Positions 34,542 through 45,348 of a DNA stretch of 64,000 nt are shown piece after piece. How positions within the stretch are numbered: position 1 is the first letter of the stretch; every line of letters starts with the position of its first letter. Below the pieces are notes generated by a model. The model was not told the DNA's origin, searched no databases, and was given only the letters and a program-made list of their open reading frames with translations. The DNA is from Furcasterigmium furcatum (Eukaryota > Ascomycota > Sordariomycetes > Glomerellales > Plectosphaerellaceae), in assembly GCA_001599815.1 (NCBI GenBank), contig BCIA01000006.1, positions 4,714,961 through 4,778,960 of the forward strand, read 5' to 3'. Position numbers and translations under genes: made by a program.

Positions 34542-37233
34542 ATGGACCAAACATGCAAGGCACCGACCCCGACTTCATACAGTCCATTGAGTAAGTCGGA
34601 CGGCGGCGCCGAGTCTCGGCCGGCTAAGAAGCGCAAGAACGCTTCCATCCATGGGGACCGTGGCAACCAAAAACGTTCGGGGTTCGCCTGTTCCAACTGT
34701 CGGAGGCGGAAGATCAAATGCGATGCCTCTCATCCAAAGTGCCGGAACTGCAGCCTGTATGATGAGGACTGCGAATACGAGCTCGCCCCGTCCCGCCCGT
34801 ACGTCAGATCCCTAGAGACCCGGGCGTCTGACCTGGAGCGCTTCATCCGACTCCTCGGTTCCGCCGACGGCCCCCAGAGAGACAGGATGCTGCGGGCAGC
34901 GCTGAAGGCCGACCACGCCGCCGTCGCTCTCCCCGCCGGCTTCGACCTCGACATACCCAAGGGCGACCATCAGGCACACTGTTCCGATGCCTCCGACACG
35001 GCAAGTGACGACGACGGGATCGTGCTCAGCGTCGACCCTACTGGTGAGCTGAACCATTACAATCTAACAAGCTTCTACGCCCCCCATGCGCCGGCCACCA
35101 CCAGCGAGCAGGCGAGCGACGACATGGTATCCTTTCATGAACCGCCGGACGACCCAAAGGAGGCAGAGTCAGCCCAGTGGAAGCAGGATGTCCGCGCACG
35201 CCTCATCCAGAATGCCCTCGAACAGCGGTCCCTCGAGCTCGTCTCCCTGACCAACGTCGCCGCCGGGTGCTCTCAGCTACCGCTGGAGTTTTATGAATAC
35301 CTCCTGGAATGTCACTGGAGATGGATCCAGCCGTTTTTCAACTTCATCTACCGGCCCGCCTTCATCAGGGACATGAGCCGCCCCGACGGCCAGTACTTCT
35401 CCCCATTCCTGTTCTTCACCGTCATCGCCCACGCCTCGAGGTTCTGCAAGAGCCATGAGAGGTTCCGGAACTTCGTCCAGGACCAGACCGTAGGAGAGTA
35501 CTTTATTGCGCGGGCCAAGATGTTACTGGGCCAGGAGATTGACAAACCCCGCGTCTCGACCGTTCAGGGGCTTCTGTTGCTCAGCGCGAATGCCTGTTCA
35601 TCTGGGCTGCAGAGTCAGGCTTGGACATATAGCGGCATGGTAATTTAGCAATCCCCTGCCGTCTCTCCTGCTGATGTCTCTTCTTCGGGCTCGCTCGCTG
35701 ACCGCCCTCGTAGGCCTTTCGCATGCTGACAAACATGGCCCTGCACCTAGACATTGGAAAGCAAGGTGGAAGATTCGGCTTCTCGGAAGAGGACCTCGAG
35801 ATCCGCAGGCGACTCTTTTGGTCTGCGTACTTGTGGGACAAGTGAGTTCCGCTGCTCCCTCCATGTTACCTACCAACCCGTCAAATCTAGCCACTGACTT
35901 GACTTGTCCGTACCTAAGGTGATCAGCCTGTATTTCGGGCGCAAACCTACCCTATGCGATTCATCACACGCGCCACCGCCCCTGATCTGTGAGTTTGCCC
36001 TGAGTTTCCAACTTCCCGCCGGCCAGAAAGCTCATATCTGTCTCAGTGGACGATTCAACAGAGAACGAGCTCTGGATCCCCTACTTCTCACACGAATCCA
36101 AGTCTCTCGCCAAACCCCTGCCCCCCTACCCGCCCACGCCCACTCACGGCATCTCCAACTTCATCGCCGCTTGCAAGCTCGCTGAGATCATTAATCGGGC
36201 TATTCCCGAATTTTATGCCTGCGATTCTCGCCAAACCTCGCGGGACAACGCGTCACTCAGAGCAAGATGCGATGAAATCACGGCTCAAATCGAATCGTGG
36301 AAAAGCGATCGCCCACCGTTCCTGTACTTCGAAGCCTCCAAGAAGTAACAGTTCCCCTTGCCCAGCCATATCAGCAACCTCAACTGCCTCATGCACACCA
36401 CCATGATTCTGGCGAATCGGCCATACCTCATCCGAAACCCAGGAGATGCCGCGGTGCAAGGTCGGTGTCTCGACGCCGCGCAGAACATCCTAACCATCGT
36501 CAACTTGTGGCGGGATGCTTTTGGCGAATGCCGTTTCGTCATTATCGCGTACGCCATCTATGCGGCCGCTGGTGTGTTCATCATCCTGCTCCAGGCCTGC
36601 CTCCGCCCTCCGTCGACAAGAAGTCCAGGCAAGCCTCCGCGACAGCACCAGGGCCTCCAGCATCTCGACCTCGAAAAGATCAAACAGGAACTCGTCAAAT
36701 GCCACCATCTCCTTTCGGAAATTGCCGAGACGTGTCCCGGGATCGACGCGCCCGCACGAACCATCAGGAAGCATTTGGAGCTGTTCGAAACCCGTTCATC
36801 AGCAATCTCTGCCGCCATAGACCCGGGGCAGAGCATGGTGAGTTTCCATGGAGAGCAAGCTGGCATTCAGCGGGGTCATTCAACGACGCTTTCGACGGTG
36901 CTGGGCCTGGAAATTTCTATGCAACCCTCGGCTGCCGGCGGACATACCGGGACACAAACTAATAGTCTGCCGCCAGGAGGCGAATACTGCCCAGTGCCGG
37001 CAAACATCGCCCTGTTGCCGCCATCTGGCTCGGCAATAAACCCTTTTGCCGACTATGAGCCTCTGCCGACAACCGGGGACGACCAGGAGCTGCCACAGGA
37101 GTCACGACGAGAATCAGCTGGGCCGTATGTCGAGTTTGACGGGATGGATGACCTGTTCACTGGCTTTATGCCGGAAGAGTTTGACGGCGGGGCATGGGCA
37201 GATTTTACGTGGAACGAGGGATCTATCTACTGA
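34542..37233 (+). CDS. Zn2Cys6 transcription factor 1, possibly disrupted
   Basis: Fungal-specific regulator of about 790 aa. The DNA-binding zinc cluster is CSNCRRRKIKCDASHPKC followed by CSLYDEDC, near residues 50-77, preceded by a basic stretch. The middle is a Fungal_trans-type domain (YEYLLECHWRWIQPFFNFIY, then MLTNMALHLDIGKQGG). Probable exons: 34542-35639, 35714-35841, 35927-35988, 36047 onward. Two oddities: the exon 2 to 3 junction fits the expected WDKVISLYFGR only with a one-base shift, so I used a CAG acceptor at 35926 giving WDNLYFGR; and an in-frame TAA at 36346-36348 interrupts an otherwise open frame to 37233. That stop lies inside a possible 21-nt (36345-36365) or 42-nt GT-AG mini-intron. 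It may be a decaying gene. Confidence 0.7.
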
Positions 37234-37384
37234 CATGTGAGGGCGTGGAGATAATCAACACTCATGGCGAGGACACGAGGTACACGGCTCTCAGGGCGAA
37301 TGAAGATGACTCCGTTGATATTGTCCCAACCTCATGTATACATAACAGAAATCACGTACATCATCCCGATTCATCCACCCTGCC

Positions 37385-39081
37385 TCAACAGTAAGCCTGT
37401 CCATTCTTCTGCCCCCTAGGCTTGCTCTTCAGAAGCCTGTCAACCATGACAAGGGCTGACCCGAGGTAGTTCTTCGGCTCGCAGTACCAGTCGATCTTTT
37501 CCGGGCTCAGATGCTGCGTCACCTTGGGGTTCTTCTTCACCAGGATCTTGAGATTGACGCCAGTCTCGATGCACTCCTTGCAGCTCTCGTACTGATCGTC
37601 ATTAGCATCAGATACGCGAGGTTTCTGGGGGTGTACTTACGACAATGTCGTGCGCCAGGGCGCGTCCAACGTGCGGCGCGATGCCGGTCATGACATGCTC
37701 TGCCAGGCTCAGACCGTTTGCCAGGCTCAGGTTCTCCTCCATCCTGGCTGTGTTGACCTGCAGGCCGGACAGGGTGAACAGGGCGTGGTGCAGCGACGCG
37801 GAGCAGTAGGTGAAGGCCTCGGGGATGGCGACGAACTCAAGATGCCAGGGGCCGGTGGCGCGCTCAAAGTCGGACACGAGGGCGTCCATGGCGATGGAGG
37901 TGTGGGAGCGGAGGACCTTGGCAAGGCAGAGCATGATCTCGGAGGAGATGGGGTTCCGCTTGTGAGGCATGGTAGAGGAGGCGCCGCGGTGGGGGACGAA
38001 GGGCTCGGCCACCTCTGCCACTTCATGCATGGACATGAGCATGATCTGAGGGAGAGAACACGAGGGTCAGCTGATGTTGGCCGGGTCAAATGGGGAAAGC
38101 TCCGGCTACTCACGTCGTAGGCGACCTTGCCCAGGGTGCCGCCAACCATGGCGAGGAAAGACACGACCTCGGCGATGCCGTCTCGGATGACGTGCCAGGC
38201 GATGGGGGGCTCCGTGATGCCAATCTCCCGCGCCAGGGCGCCGAGCACACGCATGCCGTCTGGGTCCTGGGTCTCGGATCCCATTCCCAGGGACGCAATC
38301 GAGCCGGACGCGCCGCCGACCTGGGCCATGAGGACCCTGGGGCGGATTTCGTGCAGGCGGTCAAGGTGGCGGTCAAGGCCGTAGAGCCACACGGCACACT
38401 TGTATCCGAAGGTGGTAGGCAGGGCGTGCTGCAGGTGTGTCCGGGCGATCATGATGGTGTCCCTGTGTTCCAGGGCGAGCTTGGCCAGAACGTCCCGGAC
38501 GGCGTTGATCTGGCGCTCGATGAGGTCGAGGCCGTCCTTCATCTGCATGGCCACGGCCAGGTCCATGATATCATGGGTGTTGGGGCCCCAGTGGATGTAC
38601 TTGGCGCTCTCGGGGTTGTCGACCATGGCCGTGAGCTGGCGGGTCAGACCCCAGATCTGCAAGCATCCAGGTTGGTTAGGTCGCTGCTCGGTGGGAATGG
38701 CTGGCTATTCAGCCGATTGGAACGTACAGGGTACCCGACGATGTCTCCATCATGCCTGAGCTTCTCCAGGTCTAGCTTGTCGGCCGAGCAGCACCGGGCG
38801 ATGTCCTCGGCGGCCTTGGTAGGGATGATGCCCAGTTCGGCTTCGACCTTTGCCAGCAGGACCTCGGCGCGTACCAAGCACTTTGTGTAAGCCAGGTCGG
38901 ACATGCAGTGCCGCATCTCGTCGAAGCCGAACATGGTGCGGAAGACGCGAGAATCGAGCGCCGAGACATTGCCTGGGTAGCTGGTGACAGGGGAGGTTGC
39001 CAGGTGGGGAACACTGTCGAAGGACAGGCCGCCGTTAGACAGGCCACCATTGGAGAGGCCGCCGTTCGGAATAGAGCCCAT
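37385..39081 (-). CDS. fumarase-superfamily lyase (PcaB/adenylosuccinate-lyase-like)
   Basis: Four exons on the minus strand (39081-38728, 38656-38114, 38045-37641, 37591-37385) give 502 aa. The superfamily signature SSTMPHKRNP is intact in exon 3, and HLQHALPTTFGYKCAVWL matches the second conserved region. Family members eliminate fumarate from adenylosuccinate or argininosuccinate, or cycloisomerise 3-carboxy-cis,cis-muconate (bacterial PcaB). A housekeeping ADE13 is unlikely: the N-terminus is a repetitive Asn-Gly tract (SNGGLSNGGLSNGGLSFD) and the gene sits among catabolic genes. Introns restore DIVGYPIWGLTRQL and AYDVIML-type junctions. A PcaB-like role beside an enol-lactonase-like hydrolase is attractive but unproven. 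Confidence 0.83.
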
Positions 39082-39458
39082 TGTGTTTTGCGGACTGGAG
39101 ACTTGAAAACTTGGAGAACTTGGAGAAACAAGGGGTTCTCTGTGATCTGGGTCGGTTAATGGGATTGAGGTGGACGGATATGGCGATGGAAGATGTTGTG
39201 TGACCCCCCGCGCAAGCTACATGTCTTCTTTCCTTCCTTCTTATACCATCTTTCCAGGGATATGTTGGCCTGCCCCAATGCTAGCAGCAGCAGCTCCTAG
39301 TTCTGATGGATCCTGGCCCTGCTCGCGGGCTGCTTCCACGGAGGTCGTCCCTTGGATAGCCCGGGAGCCGCCGGAGCCGCCCCCCATCAACCACCTCAAC
39401 GGTGGACCCGGACCGGGTGCGGGGAGACCCCACTGCGCTGGCCGGGGGTATGGGCCCG

Positions 39459-39471
39459 CGGAACTTCTCCG
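39459..39471. promoter_or_regulatory. CGG-N7-CCG palindrome
   Basis: Reads CGGAACTTCTCCG in the divergent lyase/transporter promoter. The half-sites CGGA/TCCG match the cluster motif with spacing one base shorter. Confidence 0.45.
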
Positions 39472-39543
39472 TATCCACTTCGGTCGCCCCACTCCCGGAC
39501 ACCACTTGCGAATCAGGGCTTGTCTCGGTGCTCACAAGGGTCC

Positions 39544-39556
39544 CGGACTAGTTCCG
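39544..39556. promoter_or_regulatory. CGG-N7-CCG palindrome
   Basis: Reads CGGACTAGTTCCG, 85 bp from the previous site and 489 bp before transporter 3. Confidence 0.45.
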
Positions 39557-39889
39557 TGGGACTTCCTCCCCCTGGCATGGCTCGCCCCCGGTCAGGCTCC
39601 GATAGACTTCAACAGACTGTCAAGTTCTTTTCGACGATGCTACCCTGCTCGGGCTAGCGAGTCACTGCATTTCAGGGGGAAAGAGGCGAGAAAGGGCCAA
39701 AGTGTGGGTTGCGGAGACGACCCCATACCCCAGACTATCACTATCTATCTCCTCCGAGGTCGCTAGGTTGAAGGTAGTTTCTCAACGGTAAGCAAGTCAG
39801 GAGCGAGGTATCTATCCTAATGTCAATCTCTCGAATTGGGATGTCTCCGCGTCATGGCAGTAAGGTCAGAGCAGGCACTGGCAACCTGA

Positions 39890-39899
39890 GTATATAAAC
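39890..39899 (+). promoter_or_regulatory. TATA box of MFS transporter 3
   Basis: GAGTATATAAACA at about 39888-39900, roughly 145 bp before the start codon and followed by a C/T-rich leader. This is a normal arrangement for a fungal TATA promoter. Confidence 0.5.
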
Positions 39900-40044
39900 A
39901 CAGAGCATCGCGCCTTGCTTCTCTCAGTGCTCACATAGCATCAGCCCAACTGACACTCCTATTTCCCAGCAGAAGGTTGCTCAACAGACGCCAGCACGGT
40001 TCTTACTTTCTCACCCCTTGACTTGACCAACAAACGGCAACAAG

Positions 40045-41573
40045 ATGGCTGTCAACACTGCCTCCGCCGAGAAGGCCGAGATAGCCAACCTGGAGAAGAC
40101 CCCCTCCTATCCTCAGGAAACCCAGAAATATGAGGATCATGTCGAGCGAGACTATTCGGGAGCTTCCAAGTACAGAAGCCCGGAAGAGCTCAAGCTTGTC
40201 CGCAAGCTTGACAAGTACATTATGCCCATCCTCTGGGTCATGTCAGTGCCCTCCTGCCCCCTCTCCTTTGGGAAGACCTGAGCTGACGGACGGAACAAAC
40301 CGACAGGTTATGGCTGAACTACATCGACCGAAACGCCATCGCTCAGGCCCGTCTCAACAACCTCGAGGAAGACCTAGGACTCGTCGGCACCCAGTACAAT
40401 ACCTGTATCTCTGTCCTGTTTGCAGGATATCTGGTGATGCAGCTGCCCAGCAACATGATCCTAACCCGCGTCCGACCTTCCATCTACCTGCCCATCTGCA
40501 TGATGGCATGGGCTATCGTTTCCGCCTGCACGGCCCTCGCCCGGAACTACGCTCACCTTGTCACGCTGCGATTCCTTCTCGGTCTCGCCGAGGCGCCGTA
40601 CTACGTCGGGGCGCTGTACCTGCTGAGCTGCTTCTATACCCGCAAGGAGCTGGCCAAGCGCGTGTCGGTGCTCTACATGGGCAATGTGCTGGCCACGGCC
40701 TTCTCCGGCCTGATCGCCGCTGGCATCTTCCACGGCTTGGACAAGGTCCACGGATTGGCGGGATGGCAGTGGCTGTTCATCCTCGAGGGCGGCGTGACCT
40801 TTGCCGTGGCCATTCTCGGGTTCTTCCTCCTGCCGGACCAGCCCTCTACGACGCGCTGGCTGACCGAGAAGGAGAGGGAGCTCGCCCACAACCGCATCGA
40901 GCGCGACACGGTCGGCGACAAGACCGGCGAGTCGTCCGTCATGCAGGGCCTGAAGGACGCCGTCATGGATGTCCGGACGTGGGTCTTCGCCGCCATGCAG
41001 AACTTCCACCTGTCTGCGGCCGGGTTCAACAACTTCTTCCCCACGCTGGTCGGCACCCTCGGCTACGGCCGCGAGACCACCCTGGCCCTGACCTGCCCGC
41101 CCTACATCCTCAGCGCGATCCTTTGCCTCGTCGCCGGCTACACCTCTGACCGCTTCAACGAGCGGACCTGGCACATCACCGCCGGCATGATCCTGGCCGT
41201 CTGCGGCTTCGTCATCTCGGCGGCCACGCTCGAAACCGCCCCTCGCTACGTCGCCACCTTTATGTACGCCACGGGTGCGTATACCGTCAACAGTATGATC
41301 CTCTCATGGGTCGGCACCACCCTTGCCCAGACCAAGGAGAAGAAGGCCAGCGCGTACGCTATTGTCAACGTCATGGCCAACTCCAGCTACATCTACACCG
41401 CCTACCTGTGGCCCAAGACGGACGGCCCGAGGTACCTGATCGGGTTCACGTCGAATGCTGCCTTTGCGCTCGCCTGCGCCGCCATGGCTTGGGTATTGAG
41501 GTTCATGCTCATCCGGAAGAACAGGCAGATCAAGCAGACTGCTAACGAGACGACCATGTTCTACTCGTACTAA
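40045..41573 (+). CDS. MFS transporter, Dal5/ACS family (3)
   Basis: Two exons (40045-40241, 40307-41573; 65-nt intron GTCAGT...GACAG) give 487 aa. Start MAVNTASAEKAEIANLEKTP; the cytosolic N-terminus of about 55 residues leads into LDKYIMPILWVMLWLNYIDR restored by the intron, then NAIAQARLNNLEEDLGLVGT, MQLPSNMILTRVRPSIYLP, LRFLLGLAEAPYYVGALYLL, WQWLFILEGG and about 12 spans. Family members import carboxylates, nicotinate, allantoate and similar anions. It is the third such carrier within 17 kb. It is divergent from the lyase with a shared promoter. The gene appears intact. Confidence 0.9.
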
Positions 41574-41885
41574 GGTAGGTCAGGGGTGGCGGTGGGGACG
41601 GCCTAGGGGGTGGGAGTAGTTCCAGGTCGGGTTCTGGGGCTGGTGGTAGGTAGAATGAGGAGAGCTGGAGGACCGCTATCGCCTTGAATGTTTGATGCCT
41701 TTTTATAGGAAGGAGTAGAACAGTTCAGACGGTACCTACCTATGGAGTGCCAGAATGAATTTTGCCTCCTCATAAGTGATATTTTGTTGGAATAAGCTTA
41801 ATTCTCTACAATGATTGTGTTGCAAAAGCTAGCGCAGAATGTACATGACTTGAGGTGGCCCCCGGTTACAATATCGGATAGTCCG
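41574..41885. other. convergent 3' intergenic region
   Basis: About 310 nt; 3' UTRs of transporter 3 and the monooxygenase. Nothing else is seen. Confidence 0.55.
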
Positions 41886-44137
41886 TCAAGCACCCACGGT
41901 CACGACCTCCTTCAAGACCGAGTCACCGTTGGTGAGCCCATTGACCTTGGCCTTTGCCACATCTCCGAGCTTTCCATTTACAAGTCCGTTCGAAAATCCG
42001 TTCAACTTCTTGGAGGCGGTCCCTGACACGATCGCCTTTGCCTTGGTGTCGGGGTTGATGAACCAGCTGGAACGAAGCAATGCATGTTAGCAAAAAAGAA
42101 CTGGGCAACATATCCGTCGGGACAAAAACTCACGAGAGATCAGCTCCAGAATCCGTCATCTCATCCAGCAAGAACCCAGACGCCATCCACGCAAACGTCA
42201 GGTCCGGGTCGTCGCAGAGACTCTTCCACTCAAAGTCCTCGTACCGGGGGTTCGTCAGGAGATAGAACAGCTGCAGCCGGGAGCCAGGGTGCAGCGACCT
42301 CAGATCCCCATCTCTCGTGCCGTTCTTGTACGTGCTGGTGCACGTGCTCGCCCACACCGTTCGCTTCAGGAACGCGAGGGAGTGCTCCTGGTACGCGCGG
42401 GGCAGGTGGCCCTTGACACAGAGGGACGAGTAGTTCTGCGTCTGCAGCTTGCGGACCATGTTGCCGATGAACTTGACCACGATCTCGATAGACGTGACGA
42501 TGCTGCCGTGGCCCAGGGGCGAGGCGGGCCCCAGGATGGTGAAGTAGTTGGGCATGTCGGCGGCGCAGACGGACATGTACGTCTCGGGCTTCTTGAGCCA
42601 GGCGTCCCGGAGGTTGACGCCGTTGCGGCCGATGATGGGCACGCGGGGGGCGATGGAGAGGTCGAAGCCCGTCGCGCAGATGATGGTGTCGACCTTGGAC
42701 TCGGCGCCGGCGGCGTTGCGGAGGCCAGTCGGGGTGAACTCTTCGACGCTACCCCAGACTACTTCGACCTTGGGGTGCATAAGTGCCTCGAGGTATCCGA
42801 TTCCGGGTGTCGGGCGGCGGCATCTGCGAAGCCAGTGTTAGCAACGAGGGAATTTCATCAGTGTCAGGGGTCATTGGGATCACATACCCAACAGCGAAAT
42901 CAGGTGTCAGGAGGTCCAGAAGGTCCAGGCGGCCTCCTTCCATAAGCTTCTCCTTGAGGTTCAGGAGACATGCCTTCTTAGCAGCGTCCTGCTGGGGCGT
43001 GTGGTCCATATACATCAGGAACCTCTCGTTGACGTCGTCCTCGATGTCCTTGCGATACTTGAGGTACTCCTCCGGGCTGTCCCTCCAGCGCTGCCTCTGC
43101 TCGTCGGTGAAGACCAGGTTCGTCCCCTTGGGCCCGGCGAACTTCTCGCCGATGCGGGATGTGATCCACGTCGGGCTGCGGATGTGGACGTAGACCTTCT
43201 CGACGCGGTCGAGGATGGCGGGGAGCACCTGGATGCCGCTGCTGCCGTTGCCGATCATTGCGACGGTCTTGCCGTCGACATCCTTGTCGGCGTCGTCGGG
43301 CCAGTAGGCCGTGTGGAGGAGGCGGCCCTGGAAGGACTCACGGTTCTTGACGTCGGGCCACTTCCAGTTATTGAAGAAGCCGCCGGCGTTGACGAAGACG
43401 TCGCACTCGACGGTGAAGACGTCGGCAGTCTCGCCGTCGCTGACGCCGGGACTGGAGATGACGAGGTCGCGGCCGTCGGTGCGGCAGACCCTGACCTGCC
43501 AGACCTGGCGGTCCTCGATCCAGGTGGCGGAGAGGATCTTGTGGCTGGTCTTGATGTAGGGTCGGAGGCCGTGCTGGTCGGCAACGTCCTCGAAGTATTG
43601 CTGGATCTCGGCGGCGGGGGCAAAGAAGGACTTCCAGTTGGGGTTCGGGGCCCAGGTGTACTAGAAGGGTGTGAGTTAATTATGTGTACCCAGGCGGAAG
43701 TCTTTGGCTGGCTTACTTGGTAGCTGTGTGCCGGGACATCGCAGCAGCATCTGTGATGACATTCATTAGCATCAGTTGGATACCCGGGAGCTGAAGAAGA
43801 AGATAGGTCCGTAGGAGACAACATACCCCGGGTATCTGTTCTCGTACCAGGTGCCGCCGATTCCGGCGTCCTTTTCGAAGATTGTGAGGTCGACGCCTGG
43901 CATCTCGCCGACCTTGACAGCGCGCGCGAGGGCGATGCCGCCGAAGCCGGCCCCCATGGCGATGACCTTCAGCGGACGCGGCGTGAGCATGGGCACCCGG
44001 GAGAGGGCGTAGGCGAGGTCATCTTTGCCTTTGTACGCCTCGGTTGCCAGGCCCGGGGCTGAGGCCTTGGAGTGGAAGAAGCCGGCCGCGTTCTGGGCGG
44101 GCGTGGAGTTGTACAGAGCCATGTTGATGTCAGACAT
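41886..44137 (-). CDS. type I Baeyer-Villiger monooxygenase (FAD/NADPH)
   Basis: Five exons on the minus strand (44137-43827, 43750-43717, 43660-42888, 42823-42134, 42066-41886) give 662 aa. These enzymes insert oxygen next to a ketone, making esters or lactones. Diagnostic features: first Rossmann motif GAGFGG (residues 62-67), GGTWYENRYPG, second Rossmann GNGSSGIQVLP, and between them the Baeyer-Villiger fingerprint F-x-G-x3-H-x3-W as FQGRLLHTAYW. ICATGFDLS follows near the C-terminal part. Exon 2 is only 34 nt and restores YPGCCDVPAHSYQ. The C-terminal tail is Asn-Gly rich (NGFSNGLVNGKL). A TCGG-N8-CCGA site lies 233 bp upstream. The substrate is unknown. Confidence 0.9.
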
Positions 44138-44910
44138 GCGGAGTGTTGGCTTTGCTTTCTGCTTTGCTTCTGATAGATTGATCGAGTACAGTCATCTTGA
44201 CTACGGTTATCCTGTGTCTTATGTAGGTATCTCAGATTCCCCGTAAGGTATGATGGTTCGATGTGAAGATCCAATGCTCGGTGCATGGCTCTGAACTCCT
44301 GAGGTTGCTCGGGTGGCCTTCCGTGGGCTTGGGTGGTGTAAGTTGGGCCCCTGAGCAGAGCTCGGGAATTCGGATGATAATCCGAGGAGTACCCCAGTAC
44401 CTTTTTGCTTCGGAACGAACCCCACAGAGGCGCCCCGTCACATGAGATGACCTTCTCCACATCTTACTGCATGGTCACCGTCCGTGGTCCGTGGGGTCTG
44501 CGGAGAGCTTCGGGGTTGGATGGGAGACACGGCAAGACTTCTTTTGTGAAGGGTTTCTGCCGCCCAGTTGTGTCGCATAAGACACCTCGGGTGCAGCAAC
44601 CATGAACGGTCCAAAGACGAAGGAGCTGCAAAGCACTATCTCAGACAGGGGTAAGTGGGTGACAAAGAGGAGAAGTAGATAGGCCACGCAAAACGACGCT
44701 TTGCTGTCGACCTCGGATGTCAATTCAACTTGGAAATCAAAAAAGAGAAAAAGCATCGTAAGGCAGTGTTGTCTCATATTTGTCTGCGCTGTTCTAGAGC
44801 AATCCGCGAAGTGATCTCTCTCAGAGCGGACAATTTTTCTCCTGTCACGGGTACTTTTATCGAAGGCCTACATTGAGTCAAGACAGCCCAGGGCAGAAGG
44901 AGATTGAGCC
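44138..44910. other. intergenic, monooxygenase promoter
   Basis: No gene is supported. It carries palindrome 5 at 44370 and a half-site TTCGGAACGAAC at 44408. Confidence 0.55.
44370..44385. promoter_or_regulatory. TCGG-N8-CCGA palindrome 5
   Basis: Reads TCGGATGATAATCCGA, 233 bp before the Baeyer-Villiger monooxygenase start. Confidence 0.6.
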
Positions 44911-45045
44911 TTGGAAAATCAAGACGACCCCTGATTTGACTTCGGAAAATCGAGATGGCCTCTTGCTGAACTGGAGGCAAGTCCAAGGGCCGGCAAATCG
45001 ACTTTGAGTAGCTGTGAAGAATACCCATCTCGACTGCAATGCAGC
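44911..45045 (+). repeat. 31-bp minisatellite, locus D
   Basis: Units start at 44921 (degenerate), 44952 (GAGATGGCCTCTTGCTGAA) and 44983. Together with the tail to about 45045 it aligns over more than 100 bp with locus B, and the tail also resembles that at locus A. Confidence 0.7.
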
Positions 45046-45348
45046 AGGACCGTCCCTGTCCTTATTCTGCGCTTCGTGACAGGGCCCGGTGTCATGGTTG
45101 GGGGGCGATCAACCCCGAGTGTTCCCCGCATGCGGGGGCCTGCAGGGCCTGGTCAACCAGTCCCTTCCAAGTTCCCTTCCCTGTCCCCCAGCTTCTCCCC
45201 ACATTTGCAACTTCCTCACTTCCTCAAGCTGGTACATCTCTCCCGGAATGACCAGAGGCCCCGGACGTCCTCTCGCCATCATCGTCAGACATTGCCTCAC
45301 TCTCAGCCGAAAACGGACCAGCGCATCTATCTGGACGGTACAGCACCA
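45046..45348. other. promoter and leader of regulator 2
   Basis: C/T-rich leader-like sequence. No palindromic CGG site was found. Confidence 0.45.

Larger units (their letters stand above)
39082..40044. other. divergent promoter, lyase/MFS transporter 3
   Basis: About 960 nt with no gene. Two CGG-N7-CCG palindromes (39459, 39544) and many CGG/CCG half-sites lie at 39350-39600. A TATATAAA box is at 39890. Confidence 0.6.
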
